A DNA stretch of 64,000 nucleotides, from NCBI GenBank assembly GCA_016787085.1, contig JAEUVJ010000013.1:1-64000 (forward strand), read 5' to 3'. The notes under the pieces were generated by a model that was not told the DNA's origin, made no database searches, and worked only from the letters and a program-made list of their open reading frames with translations. Below, in pieces: positions 9,242 to 17,526 of the stretch. Position 1 is the first letter of the stretch. Every line of letters starts with the position of its first letter. The translations under genes and the position numbers were made by a program. This DNA is from Chitinophagaceae bacterium (lineage in GTDB: Bacteria > Bacteroidota > Bacteroidia > Chitinophagales > Chitinophagaceae).

Positions 9242-10750
9242 ATGAGCCTGTTGAGTCCTGCCATATCGTCGCTTGCCCGTATGCGCCTCTGGCGTATCGA
9301 AGCCTGGAAAGATCACCCGGAGAATGCCCAGCGTGAAGTATTGCAGGATTTAGTCACTTCGGCGCAATACACAGAATTTGGGCGGAAGTATCATTTTCAT
9401 GAATTGTTTAATATTCATTCTTTCAAGCAGGCAGTGCCTGTTCACGAATACGATGACATCAAGCCCTATATTGAGCGTATCATGCAGGGCGAGCAGAATG
9501 TATTATGGAACACCCCTGTCTATTGGTTTGCCAAAAGCAGCGGCACTACCAGTGATAAAAGCAAGTTCATCCCGGTAAGTGATGAAAGCCTGGAAGACGG
9601 GCATTTCAAAGCAGCAAAGGATGTACTGACCATGTATTACCAGTTCAACCCGGAGTCAGCATTACTTACAGGTAAAGGATTGGTGATCGGCGGGAGTCAC
9701 AGCATCAATCCCATGAATAATGAAGCGCAGTACGGCGACCTGAGCGCTGTACTCTTACAGAATACTCCATTCTGGGGGCATTGGTTAAGAACACCCGATC
9801 TGAGTATCGCCCTGATGGATGAATGGGAAAACAAGATCGAAAAGCTGGCCGCCAGTACGATCAAAGAAAATGTAACCTCCATATCAGGAGTTCCGACATG
9901 GACATTGGTACTTTTTAAAAGGATACTGGCCATAACGGGCAAACAAACCATGTCAGAGGTATGGCCGTCATTGGAATTATATATGCACGGTGGTGTCTCT
10001 TTTACTCCCTATAAAGAACAATTCGAAAAACTGATCGGCAAAAAGATCAATTACCTGGAGATGTACAATGCCAGTGAAGGTTTTTTCGCTGCACAGGAAA
10101 GACCGGGTGATGATGGAATGTTATTATTTACCGATCATGGGATCTTCATGGAGTTTATGCCGGTAAGCGAATATGGAAAGAAATTTCCCCATACCATCGG
10201 GCTGAATGATGTGGAGCCAGGCAAGAACTACGCCCTGATCATTTCTACCAACGGAGGGCTCTGGCGATACATAGTCGGCGACACGGTACAGTTCACTTCA
10301 GTAAAGCCGTATCGCATCAAAGTATCCGGTCGGCTGAAACACTATATCAACGCTTTTGGCGAAGAAGTGATCGTGGATAATACTGACAAGGCTATTTCCA
10401 TTGCTTCTCAAAAGACAGGCGCTGTTGTTAATGATTATACCGCAGCGCCGGTTTATTTCTCCGATAGTTCCAATGGCGCCCATGAATGGCTGATCGAATT
10501 CGAAAAAGAACCGGAAAGCCTCGAATCATTTGCCAGGGAAATGGATGCAGCGCTCAAAAGCATCAACAGTGACTATGAAGCCAAACGGCATAAGGATATT
10601 GCATTACGGCCGCCTATTATTCACTCGTTAAGAAAAGGTGTTTTCACGGAATGGTTGCGCCATAAAGGAAAGCTGGGAGGCCAGCACAAGGTACCAAGAC
10701 TGAGCAATGAGAGAAAGTTCCTGGAAGAAATATTGCAACTGGCCCATTGA
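9242..10750 (+). CDS. GH3 family adenylating/acyl-amido synthetase-like protein
   Basis: 502 residues from ATG 9242; a TTG at 9230 is a poorer start. The GH3 fold is a firefly-luciferase-type adenylating enzyme: ATP-binding loop SSGTTSDKSKFIPVS (about residues 97-111), the central YMHGGVSFTPY and YLEMYNASEGFFA motifs, and GGLWRYIVGDTVQFTSVKPYRIKVSGRLKHYIN near the hinge. Plant GH3 enzymes conjugate hormones to amino acids; the bacterial members are common in Bacteroidota and their substrates are not known to me. The fabG gene downstream may be coincidental. Cytoplasmic, no signal peptide. Confidence 0.87.
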   Translation: MSLLSPAISSLARMRLWRIEAWKDHPENAQREVLQDLVTSAQYTEFGRKYHFHELFNIHSFKQAVPVHEYDDIKPYIERIMQGEQNVLWNTPVYWFAKSSGTTSDKSKFIPVSDESLEDGHFKAAKDVLTMYYQFNPESALLTGKGLVIGGSHSINPMNNEAQYGDLSAVLLQNTPFWGHWLRTPDLSIALMDEWENKIEKLAASTIKENVTSISGVPTWTLVLFKRILAITGKQTMSEVWPSLELYMHGGVSFTPYKEQFEKLIGKKINYLEMYNASEGFFAAQERPGDDGMLLFTDHGIFMEFMPVSEYGKKFPHTIGLNDVEPGKNYALIISTNGGLWRYIVGDTVQFTSVKPYRIKVSGRLKHYINAFGEEVIVDNTDKAISIASQKTGAVVNDYTAAPVYFSDSSNGAHEWLIEFEKEPESLESFAREMDAALKSINSDYEAKRHKDIALRPPIIHSLRKGVFTEWLRHKGKLGGQHKVPRLSNERKFLEEILQLAH

Positions 10751-10770
10751 ATTAAACAACCCGATTCTTT

Positions 10771-10779
10771 TACATTTGC
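10771..10779 (+). promoter_or_regulatory. fabG -7 element
   Basis: TACATTTGC, exact match to TAnnTTTGC, preceded by TTG at 10747-10749 with 21 nt between. The ATG of fabG is 18 nt downstream of the element. Confidence 0.7.
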
Positions 10780-10797
10780 TTCATTAAATAGCAACGC

Positions 10798-11553
10798 ATG
10801 AAACTATTAGACGGAAAAACAGCGATTGTTACCGGCGCCGCCCGCGGTATTGGCGAAGCGATCGCCACAAAATTTGCCCAACACGGAGCCCATATTGCCT
10901 TTACCTACGTAAGCGACAGCAGCGCTGAAAAAGCAGCTGCCCTGGAAACAAAACTGAAAGGATTGGGTGTAAAAGCAAAGGCCTGGAAAAGTAATGCCGG
11001 TGATGTGGCACAATGTGAGGCTTTCGTCAATGATGTATTGAAAGAGTTCGGCACAGTGGACATTTGTGTGAACAATGCCGGTATATCCAAAGACAACCTG
11101 CTGCTGCGTATGACTCCCGATCAGTGGGATGATGTGATCAAAATAAACCTGAACAGTGTTTTCTATATGACCAAGCAGGTCATCAAACCGATGATGAAGG
11201 CAAGGAACGGGGCGATCATCAATATGAGTTCGGTGATCGGGGAGATGGGTAATGCAGGCCAAAGCAGTTATGCCGCTTCCAAAGCTGGTATCATTGGTTT
11301 TACCAAAAGCGTAGCCAAAGAATTAGGCAGCCGTAATATCCGGTGCAATGCAATAGCTCCTGGTTTTGTGGAAACAGATATGACCGCTTACTTAAAAGAA
11401 GGAGAAGCAGGTGATAAGTACAAAGCAGGTATTCCTTTGGGACGTTTTGCTTCTGCTGAAGATATTGCGAATGTGACATTGTTCCTCGCCAGTGACATGG
11501 GATCATACATAACCGGTCAAACGATCAGTGTGTGCGGAGGGTTGAATATATAA
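10798..11553 (+). CDS. fabG: 3-oxoacyl-[acyl-carrier-protein] reductase (SDR)
   Basis: 251 residues, cytoplasmic short-chain dehydrogenase. NADP-binding motif TGAARGIG (residues 12-19), NNAGIS, catalytic Ser in INMSSVIG, and catalytic YAASK with the family continuation AGIIGFTKSVAKEL. The C-terminal ITGQTISVCGGLNI matches FabG, which reduces 3-oxoacyl-ACP in fatty acid synthesis. Not next to other fab genes, so it could be an additional SDR; the end-to-end match to FabG makes that symbol reasonable. Confidence 0.85.
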   Translation: MKLLDGKTAIVTGAARGIGEAIATKFAQHGAHIAFTYVSDSSAEKAAALETKLKGLGVKAKAWKSNAGDVAQCEAFVNDVLKEFGTVDICVNNAGISKDNLLLRMTPDQWDDVIKINLNSVFYMTKQVIKPMMKARNGAIINMSSVIGEMGNAGQSSYAASKAGIIGFTKSVAKELGSRNIRCNAIAPGFVETDMTAYLKEGEAGDKYKAGIPLGRFASAEDIANVTLFLASDMGSYITGQTISVCGGLNI

Positions 11554-11563
11554 TGCTATTGGT

Positions 11564-11992
11564 ATGGCGGATGTTAATGATATGATGGCAGCTTATGCCA
11601 AAGATGCGGTGGAGTATGCCGAACAACTAAAAAAGGAACTGGATTACTCAGAAAAAAGCATACAACTCGTAGAGGAAATATGTACTCTTTTGTACAACGC
11701 TATTCCCAGGAATTTTTTTCAAAAAATAATCAGGAAAACACCTTCGGAAGAAACGGTCATACACATGTCTAAAATGCTCGGGGGCTATATCGGCGAAGTG
11801 ATGATAAAGCATTATGGCGGGTGCTGGGACATCGAGGATTTCATGAACCAGGGCAATACTGTTCTTGTCAAAACAGGTGAACTGAAAACATTCCCGGTGT
11901 CAAAGGTGTACAAGCGGCTGAAGAATGGCCCGGAAGACAATGTGTATTATTATTACCAGGTAATGACAAAAGAATTGACCCGATCTTCCTGA
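11564..11992 (+). CDS. Conserved hypothetical cytoplasmic protein
   Basis: 142 residues, starting 10 nt after fabG and probably co-transcribed. No signal or membrane segment. Helical N-terminal half (AYAKDAVEYAEQLKKELDYSE), then MLGGYIGEVMIKHYGG followed by a beta-rich part with VYKRLKNG. The GGYIGEV-type segment is reminiscent of small DUF3806-like proteins but I cannot assign the family with confidence. Its stop is 2 nt from the convergent glycosylase stop. Confidence 0.65.
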   Translation: MADVNDMMAAYAKDAVEYAEQLKKELDYSEKSIQLVEEICTLLYNAIPRNFFQKIIRKTPSEETVIHMSKMLGGYIGEVMIKHYGGCWDIEDFMNQGNTVLVKTGELKTFPVSKVYKRLKNGPEDNVYYYYQVMTKELTRSS

Positions 11993-11994
11993 TT

Positions 11995-12633
11995 TCAGCT
12001 TACGATCTTTATCCCTCTTTTTTGAATGTATGCATGCCACAAGATCATGGATGCAATTGTCCGATAAGGTCTCCACGGTTCGGCTAGCGCCAGCATTTTT
12101 TCTTTTGTTACAAGCGGATGCAGTCCTTTAACTTCTTTCAGGCTATTGACCAAAGCAATATCACCCAGAGGAAAAAGATCGGTACGCTGCAGCGCATGCA
12201 TCAGGTACACATCCACTGTCCAGTCGCCAATGCCTTTGATCTTTTTTAATTCTGTTCTCACTTCCTCATCAGGCGCATCAGAGAGCTTTTTCAGGCTGAG
12301 TTGTTTTGACCGAATGGCTTCTGCCAGGCAACGGGCATACACTGTTTTCTGCCGGCTGAAATAACAGGCCCTTAGTTCTGCATCACTCAGTGAAAGGATT
12401 TTGGCAGGAGTAACTAATCCTACCTTTTCTTTTAGTTTTTTAAAAGCGGCGTAGGCGGATGCGAGGGAAACCTGCTGTTCCAGTATGGTAAGAATAAGTG
12501 TCTGGAAAGTGGCCGGTCTTGTCCACATGGGAGGGTGGCCATATTGCCGAATGATCCCTTTGAATTCTTTATCCTTTTTGGCTAACTGATCGCATAGCAA
12601 AACAAAATTACCTGCGTCAAATTTTTTGATCAT
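11995..12633 (-). CDS. DNA-3-methyladenine glycosylase, AlkA-like (HhH-GPD)
   Basis: 212 residues from ATG 12633 (a TTG two codons upstream is less likely). Base-excision repair enzyme removing alkylated bases. The helix-hairpin-helix-GPD signature is LKKIKGIGDWTVDVYLMHAL, with W for base stacking and the catalytic Asp in WTVD. The rest, LEQQVSLASAYAAFKKL and LSDAELRACYFSRQK, is the usual AlkA/MAG helical core; the N-terminal TBP-like domain of E. coli AlkA is absent, so it is a short form. TTCATTTG (7 of 8 to the -7 consensus) sits almost against the ATG. Confidence 0.86.
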   Translation of the reverse strand: MIKKFDAGNFVLLCDQLAKKDKEFKGIIRQYGHPPMWTRPATFQTLILTILEQQVSLASAYAAFKKLKEKVGLVTPAKILSLSDAELRACYFSRQKTVYARCLAEAIRSKQLSLKKLSDAPDEEVRTELKKIKGIGDWTVDVYLMHALQRTDLFPLGDIALVNSLKEVKGLHPLVTKEKMLALAEPWRPYRTIASMILWHAYIQKRGIKIVS

Positions 12634-12674
12634 GCACAAATGAACTTTTATACCTATCTCCCATCTGGCTGGTA

Positions 12675-13451
12675 CTAATGTTGTTTCTTTTTGAATTTTT
12701 CTATGGCATTCCGGGTGAAGTCGCTTAACACCAGCCTGCCGCTGATAGCTGCCCTTTCGATCAGCAACTTATCCCAGTGCTCAGTACCCTTCCAGAACAC
12801 TTTTTTCATTTCAGCCATTGCCTGCGGGCTGGATCGCACCAATTCGTGGGATAATCTTTCAATTGCCTCATCCATACCATCCACATGCGAATGTACTTCG
12901 GCAAACAAACCTTTTCTTCTTGCCCATTCGGCGTTCCGCCACATGGTGGCATCGATCGCTAACTGGGAATAAGCAGAGGCACCTATTTTCCTTTCTACGG
13001 CAGGCCCCACTACAAAGGGACCAATACCTACTGCCAGTTCACTGAGCTTTACTTCTGCATGCTCAGTAGCGATCGCATAATCAGCAGCAGCGGCAATGCC
13101 TACCCCTCCGCCTACACACTTACCTTGTATGCGGGCAACGACAAATTTCGGTGCAATACGAATGGCATTGATGATATGAGCAAAGCCACTGAAGAACTGC
13201 AATCCCTGGTCTTCATTCTTTATGGAAGCCAGTTCATCAAACGAAGCGCCGGCGCAAAATGTCTTTTCCCCTGCCGATCGCAGTATGATCAATTTAGTGT
13301 CTATGTCATTGCCGGCACCATGAATGGCTTTTGCCAGCTCCTCCAGTAACCTGCCCGGCAACGAATTGCTTTGCGGGTGAAAGAACTCGATAGTGGTGAT
13401 ACCATTATGGAATTCTGATTTCACATACCCGTTGTTTATATTTACTTCCAT
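12675..13451 (-). CDS. Enoyl-CoA hydratase/isomerase family protein, probably phenylacetate pathway
   Basis: 258 residues, crotonase fold. Oxyanion-hole segments are FCAGASFDEL and CVGGGVGIAAAADYAIAT. The expected second catalytic acid region LSELAVGIGPFVVGPAVERKIG is present but lacks the full two-glutamate hydratase set in the usual places, so isomerase or another crotonase reaction is possible. In Bacteroidota, crotonases of this kind sit with paaZ; here paaZ lies upstream on the same strand with only the GxxExxY gene between. The start ATG is 3 nt from one copy of the inverted repeat. Confidence 0.85.
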   Translation of the reverse strand: MEVNINNGYVKSEFHNGITTIEFFHPQSNSLPGRLLEELAKAIHGAGNDIDTKLIILRSAGEKTFCAGASFDELASIKNEDQGLQFFSGFAHIINAIRIAPKFVVARIQGKCVGGGVGIAAAADYAIATEHAEVKLSELAVGIGPFVVGPAVERKIGASAYSQLAIDATMWRNAEWARRKGLFAEVHSHVDGMDEAIERLSHELVRSSPQAMAEMKKVFWKGTEHWDKLLIERAAISGRLVLSDFTRNAIEKFKKKQH

Positions 13452-13454
13452 ACG

Positions 13455-13469
13455 AGCTAAGAGATAAAG
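13455..13469 (+). repeat. Left arm of 15-bp inverted repeat flanking the GxxExxY gene
   Basis: AGCTAAGAGATAAAG, exact reverse complement of 13908-13922. With the outer CCAT the match extends to 19 of 22 positions. It sits in the leader of the enoyl-CoA hydratase gene. Confidence 0.85.
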
Positions 13470-13491
13470 AGTTAATTATAGAGATAAAGAG
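13460..13491 (+). repeat. Pair of 12-bp direct repeats inside the left end
   Basis: AGAGATAAAGAG occurs at 13460-13471 and again at 13480-13491, exactly 20 bp apart. The first copy overlaps the left inverted-repeat arm. Just beyond lies the palindrome GAGAC-G-GTCTC (13489-13499). Confidence 0.85.
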
Positions 13492-13880
13492 ACGGTCTCC
13501 TTCCCATCATTATTAAACACCCTGTGAAACCCCTCTTTTATCCATTCTTCCCCAAAGTTAATTAACAGGCCATTTTTCAGGTCTAACAATCTTAAATAAG
13601 TCATTACCTGCTTAAAATGAACGGGGGCCAGACGTTCCAGGGATTTTATTTCTACCACCAATTGTTTTTCAACCAAAAGGGCAACCCTATACGCATCTTC
13701 AATAAATAGTGTCTCATAACTGATCGGCATCAGCACTTGCCTTTCCGTAAAAATGTTTCTTTTAACTAACTCGTAATATAACGCCTCTTCGTAAACTCTC
13801 TCAAAACAGCCTGGCCCTATAGCAGTATGAATTTTTATACAAGTATCCAGAACTATTCCTGTAAGAGTATTCATTTCCAT
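13476..13880 (-). CDS. GxxExxY family protein
   Basis: 134 residues. The defining motif is GPGCFERVYEEAL (residues 23-35), i.e. GxxExxY, followed by QVLMPISYE, VEKQLVVEIKSLERLAPVHFKQVMTYLRL and a GLLINFGE segment. The pattern E...EIKS...Q..TYL resembles a PD-(D/E)XK nuclease core; family function is not established. It separates paaZ from the hydratase gene, all on the minus strand, and is enclosed by a perfect 15-bp inverted repeat, suggesting insertion as a unit. ATG at 13874 is an alternative start. The GGAGG upstream is partly shared with the repeat. Confidence 0.85.
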   Translation of the reverse strand: MEMNTLTGIVLDTCIKIHTAIGPGCFERVYEEALYYELVKRNIFTERQVLMPISYETLFIEDAYRVALLVEKQLVVEIKSLERLAPVHFKQVMTYLRLLDLKNGLLINFGEEWIKEGFHRVFNNDGKETVSLSL

Positions 13881-13907
13881 CGTAAGCTCTTTTTCTTTTC
13901 GAACCTC

Positions 13908-13922
13908 CTTTATCTCTTAGCT
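13908..13922 (-). repeat. Right arm of 15-bp inverted repeat flanking the GxxExxY gene
   Basis: CTTTATCTCTTAGCT on the plus strand, reverse complement of 13455-13469. It overlaps the paaZ stop and encodes its last residues (A-K-R-stop on the minus strand). Confidence 0.85.
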
Positions 13923-15955
13923 ACCATGGTCAGTATCGTAGCCACCCCTACCACCGGTTCTTCTGTCCCGTCCAGTATCTCCACCAGCCATTTCACAATT
14001 CCTTTGGGTATATCATTTTCATCTTTCGGGTCCTGTGGTAGTTTTTCCTTGCAGGTAAAACGGATATGAATTTCTGCGCCGGGATAAACAGGTTTGGTAA
14101 AGCGAAGTTCGTCAATCCCGTAATTCAGCAATACAGGGTTCTTTTCGTAGCTATCTACAAATAATCCGGCAGCAGCGCTGATAATAAAATAGCCATGCGC
14201 TACCTGCTGTTCAAACATGGTACCGGTAAAATCGGTGGTCTTTATATGCGCATAAAAATGATCGCCGCTCAGATCAGCAAAGCGGTCAATATCTTCCGAT
14301 GTGATCAGTCTTTTTTCCGTTATAAGCTGATCGCCGATCTCCAACTCCTCAAAATATTTCTTAAAGGGGTGTTTACCCGGGTCTTTGCCTTTGGCATTGG
14401 GCTGGTAAACATGGGTAATAGCGGTGATGCTTGCCGGAGAACCCTGTAATGCTACTCTTTGCATATAATGTTTGACGCCCCGGATGCCGCCCATTTCTTC
14501 ACCACCCCCGGCCCGGCCGGGGCCACCATGCACAAGTAAGGGCAAAGGTGAACCGTGCCCTGTTGATTCTTTAGCACACTCCTGATTCAGCACCAGTATC
14601 CTTCCATGATGAGTGGCGGCGCCCAATACATATTGTTTCGCTATTTTATTATCGGCAGTTACAACAGATGAACATAAACTGCCTTTCCCTTTCTTGCTTA
14701 ATTCGATCGCCTCCTCCATGTTTTTATACGGCATGATCGTACTTACAGGGCCGAATGCTTCTACCTCATGTACCGCGGGGGATGAAAAGGGTTTGTCATT
14801 TATCAACAACACAGGCGACAGGAAAGCGCCTGTGTTTGCATCTGCATCAATTACGGCAACAGAATCAAGCGAACCATATACCAATTGGGACGATGCCAGC
14901 AGTTTCTGAACCTGTGCCTTCACCTCTGAACGTTGACCCTCCCCGGCCAAACTTCCCATTCTTACTTTTTCATTCAGCGGATTGCCGATAGCGGTCTGCG
15001 AAAGAGCCGTACTAATAGTTTTCCAGACATCTTCCATTTTATTCTCGGGGACAAAGATCCGGCGTATGGCTGTGCATTTCTGACCGGCTTTTACGGTCAT
15101 CTCTTTTCTTACTTCTTTTACAAAAATGTCCCATTCAGGCTTATCAGGGGTCACGTCTTCGCCCAATACGATACAATTCAGTGAATCAGCTTCCATGTTG
15201 AAAGGGACTGATTCCCGCAGAATAGCCGGGTGTGACCGTAGTTTTAATCCGGTTGATGCACTGCCGGTAAATGTTACTACATCCTGTGAGGTGACATGAT
15301 CAAGCATATCGCCTGCGCTTCCGCAGATCAGTTGCAAGGCCCCTTCAGGTAAGATCTTACTGGCAATGATCTCTTTTACGACAGCCTCTGTCAAATAGGA
15401 AGTGACCGTAGCTGGTTTAACTACTGCAGGCATACCTGCCAGCAAATTCACTGCAATTTTTTCCAGCATTCCCCACACAGGGAAATTGTAGGCATTGATA
15501 TGAATAGCTACCCCTTCTTTGGGAACGAGAATATGCGTTCCCATAAAAGTTCCTGATTTACTGAAATTATGTGACTCACCATCTATGCAAAACGGTTCAT
15601 CAGGAAATTTTTTTCGTAATGATGCATTAGCAAACAGGTTACCGATACCGCCTTCGATATCTATCCAGCTATCGGCTTTGGTGGCACCGGTCTGGTAACT
15701 TACCTGGTAAAATTTATCAAGATGATTTCTTAGATGAAGTGCCAGCGCTTTCAGCATATTTCCTCTTTCATGAAAAGTCATTTTGCGCAGGGCAGGATTA
15801 CCTGTTGTGCGGGCATGATCAAGAATGCCCTTAAAGTCCAGTCCTTTTGAAGTAGCCACCGTTATGGGCTCACCGGTAACAGCATTGTATAATAGCTGTC
15901 CGTCGCCCTCTCCCGATATCCACTTTCCCGAAATATAGTTCTGAAGTTTATACAT
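13910..15955 (-). CDS. paaZ: Bifunctional PaaZ: oxepin-CoA hydrolase / aldehyde dehydrogenase
   Basis: 681 residues from ATG 15955 (an upstream in-frame TTG is less likely). PaaZ opens the oxepin-CoA ring of the phenylacetate pathway and oxidises the resulting aldehyde. The N-terminal ALDH domain (1-520) has base E255 in NMEADSLN and nucleophile C294 in [11 protein letters not shown]; these match the known PaaZ positions. The C-terminal MaoC/hotdog domain (about 535-681) has [12 protein letters not shown], the (R)-hydratase Asp/His loop. Length and both active sites are complete. Other paa genes (oxygenase paaABCDE, paaK) are outside this window. Confidence 0.93.
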   Translation of the reverse strand: MYKLQNYISGKWISGEGDGQLLYNAVTGEPITVATSKGLDFKGILDHARTTGNPALRKMTFHERGNMLKALALHLRNHLDKFYQVSYQTGATKADSWIDIEGGIGNLFANASLRKKFPDEPFCIDGESHNFSKSGTFMGTHILVPKEGVAIHINAYNFPVWGMLEKIAVNLLAGMPAVVKPATVTSYLTEAVVKEIIASKILPEGALQLICGSAGDMLDHVTSQDVVTFTGSASTGLKLRSHPAILRESVPFNMEADSLNCIVLGEDVTPDKPEWDIFVKEVRKEMTVKAGQKCTAIRRIFVPENKMEDVWKTISTALSQTAIGNPLNEKVRMGSLAGEGQRSEVKAQVQKLLASSQLVYGSLDSVAVIDADANTGAFLSPVLLINDKPFSSPAVHEVEAFGPVSTIMPYKNMEEAIELSKKGKGSLCSSVVTADNKIAKQYVLGAATHHGRILVLNQECAKESTGHGSPLPLLVHGGPGRAGGGEEMGGIRGVKHYMQRVALQGSPASITAITHVYQPNAKGKDPGKHPFKKYFEELEIGDQLITEKRLITSEDIDRFADLSGDHFYAHIKTTDFTGTMFEQQVAHGYFIISAAAGLFVDSYEKNPVLLNYGIDELRFTKPVYPGAEIHIRFTCKEKLPQDPKDENDIPKGIVKWLVEILDGTEEPVVGVATILTMVAKR

Positions 15956-16048
15956 ACACGCAAGCAAAATTTACAGGAACGAAATTACCTGAAAAACCAA
16001 AAAGACCGGGGAATTGATTTTTGTCACCTTTTAATAATGGCAGGAAGC

Positions 16049-16057
16049 TATCTTTGC
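16049..16057 (+). promoter_or_regulatory. -7 element for the 129-residue secreted protein
   Basis: TATCTTTGC, exact match to TAnnTTTGC, 19 nt before the ATG at 16077. No well-spaced TTTG box. Confidence 0.62.
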
Positions 16058-16076
16058 GGGCATTAAATTTTTACAC

Positions 16077-16466
16077 ATGAAAAAGATTGCCTGCCTGCTT
16101 ATTACCGCTCTTTTGCTGATCACCACTATCAACGCACAGACTAAAAAATGGAAAGAACTGGACGAATTTCACACCGTAATGAGTGAAACTTTTCATCCTG
16201 CAGAAGAAGGTAAATTAGGCCCTATCAAAAGCCGCAGCCAGGAGATGGTGGATAAAGCTACGGCATGGGTTCGTTCAGATGCTCCTGAAGGATTTGATAA
16301 AAAAGCGGTCAATCCCCTATTGAAAAAATTATTAAAAGGCACAAAAAAACTGAACGGATTAGTAAAAAACAATGCTTCAGATAAAGAGATCACTGATCAA
16401 CTCACCATTGTGCACGACGTTTTTCACCAGGTAGAGGAAAAATGTGAAAAGAAAGAGAGCCATTAA
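16077..16466 (+). CDS. Small exported helical protein, possible metal or haem binding
   Basis: 129 residues with a clear signal peptide (1-20, ending TINA). The mature part is predicted all-helical and holds histidines at H32 and H40 in the first helix (FHTVMSETFHPAEEG) and H113 and H117 in the last (IVHDVFHQVEEKC, C123). The spacing resembles a four-helix bundle with a metal site, as in cytochrome-b562-like proteins, but no haem motif proves it. It is followed after 15 bp by a helical lipoprotein gene, probably an operon. Function unknown. Confidence 0.7.
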   Translation: MKKIACLLITALLLITTINAQTKKWKELDEFHTVMSETFHPAEEGKLGPIKSRSQEMVDKATAWVRSDAPEGFDKKAVNPLLKKLLKGTKKLNGLVKNNASDKEITDQLTIVHDVFHQVEEKCEKKESH

Positions 16467-16481
16467 CCTAAAAAAATAATA

Positions 16482-16955
16482 ATGAAAAGAATCCCGTTAA
16501 ACATTATTGCTGCTATATTGCTGGTGGTTGCTATTTCATGCAACAGCAATAAGCAAAGCCCTGAAGCGGGGCCCGAAAACCTGCAGTCAAAAGCAGACAG
16601 CCTGGAAAAGGATGTGATCGAAGGTCATGATGTGGCAATGCCTAAGTCAATGAAGATACCAGACCTGCAGAAAGAAGCTAAACGGCTGATAGATTCTATC
16701 GCTAAACTGCCTGCTAAAGCACAGGAGGCCACTGCTCCATACAAAGCAAAGCTGGAAGCATTGGTGAAAGATCTTGAATATGCCAGTATGGCTATGGACA
16801 AATGGATGACCGAGTATTCGTTTGACTCAGCAAGGGATAATCTTGAACAGCGTATAAAATATCTTACCGAAGAAAAGGGTAAAGTGGATAAAGTAAAAGA
16901 AGCTGTATTAGGCAGTATAGCCAAAGCAGACTCTTTATTGAAGGCAAAGCTTTAA
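16482..16955 (+). CDS. Hypothetical helical lipoprotein
   Basis: 157 residues. Signal sequence with a lipobox-like LVVAISC (Cys about residue 20). The rest is long amphipathic helix, rich in Lys, Glu and Ala, compatible with coiled coil. Co-oriented with and close behind the preceding small exported protein. The stop overlaps the convergent DUF1569 gene in a shared TTAA. No family recognised. Confidence 0.7.
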   Translation: MKRIPLNIIAAILLVVAISCNSNKQSPEAGPENLQSKADSLEKDVIEGHDVAMPKSMKIPDLQKEAKRLIDSIAKLPAKAQEATAPYKAKLEALVKDLEYASMAMDKWMTEYSFDSARDNLEQRIKYLTEEKGKVDKVKEAVLGSIAKADSLLKAKL

Positions 16956-17431
16956 GTATTCAATGGTTCTACCCCGAACTGCCGCAGGTGATGCAGGGCA
17001 TGTTTATACAGCAACTGTACATTTTGCTCAAAATTCAGATCGCCAAAAAATGGGTTACGGGTGATCTGGTGCGGGTTCTTTGTAAAAGCTTCAAAAAAAT
17101 AGATCAATTCCTGTTGCAAAGCGCCGATAGCCGCCTGCGTAGTATTATAGCGCAAGGCAGCAGGCTCTTCGCCTAACAAGGGATTCTTTGTATTCTCCTT
17201 AAAGGGCTTGTCGCTCATCATGAAATCCCGCATCCGTTTCAGGTTTTCCGGGGGGGTGATGATCTTTTCGATCTGTAATCGTCCGCTTGCATTACGTACG
17301 GCATCGCCGGCATAGTGTTCTATCATGTGCTGCACACTCATTTTACCCCATCTGGGAGGCGTAGAAGGATCTAACTGCTGGAGGTAATGAACCAATCTTG
17401 TGCGGAGAAAATTTTCCTTTTCAAAACTCAT
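16952..17431 (-). CDS. DUF1569 family protein
   Basis: 159 residues, cytoplasmic. WGKMSVQHMIEHYAGDAVR near the N-terminus and the C-terminal YKHALHHLRQFGV fit DUF1569, a DinB-like four-helix family with conserved His residues likely binding a metal. Function not known. AACTTTTGC (one mismatch to the -7 consensus) lies about 10 nt upstream of the ATG, so it has its own promoter. Confidence 0.75.
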   Translation of the reverse strand: MSFEKENFLRTRLVHYLQQLDPSTPPRWGKMSVQHMIEHYAGDAVRNASGRLQIEKIITPPENLKRMRDFMMSDKPFKENTKNPLLGEEPAALRYNTTQAAIGALQQELIYFFEAFTKNPHQITRNPFFGDLNFEQNVQLLYKHALHHLRQFGVEPLNT

Positions 17432-17478
17432 GGGGAAAGCAAAAGTTTTGCAAGTTTACGAAAAGGGGCGAAGTAATA

Positions 17479-17507
17479 AAAAAAGCCAGCTGTTGAGCCG
17501 GCTTTTT
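17479..17507 (-). terminator. adk intrinsic terminator
   Basis: On the minus strand GCCGGC, 6-nt loop, GCTGGC (one G-U pair) and then a run of T after the stem, 20 bp past the adk stop. The plus-strand reading has an A-C mismatch, so it works best for adk. Confidence 0.75.
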
Positions 17508-17526
17508 CTGGAAATTTTATCAAAGA

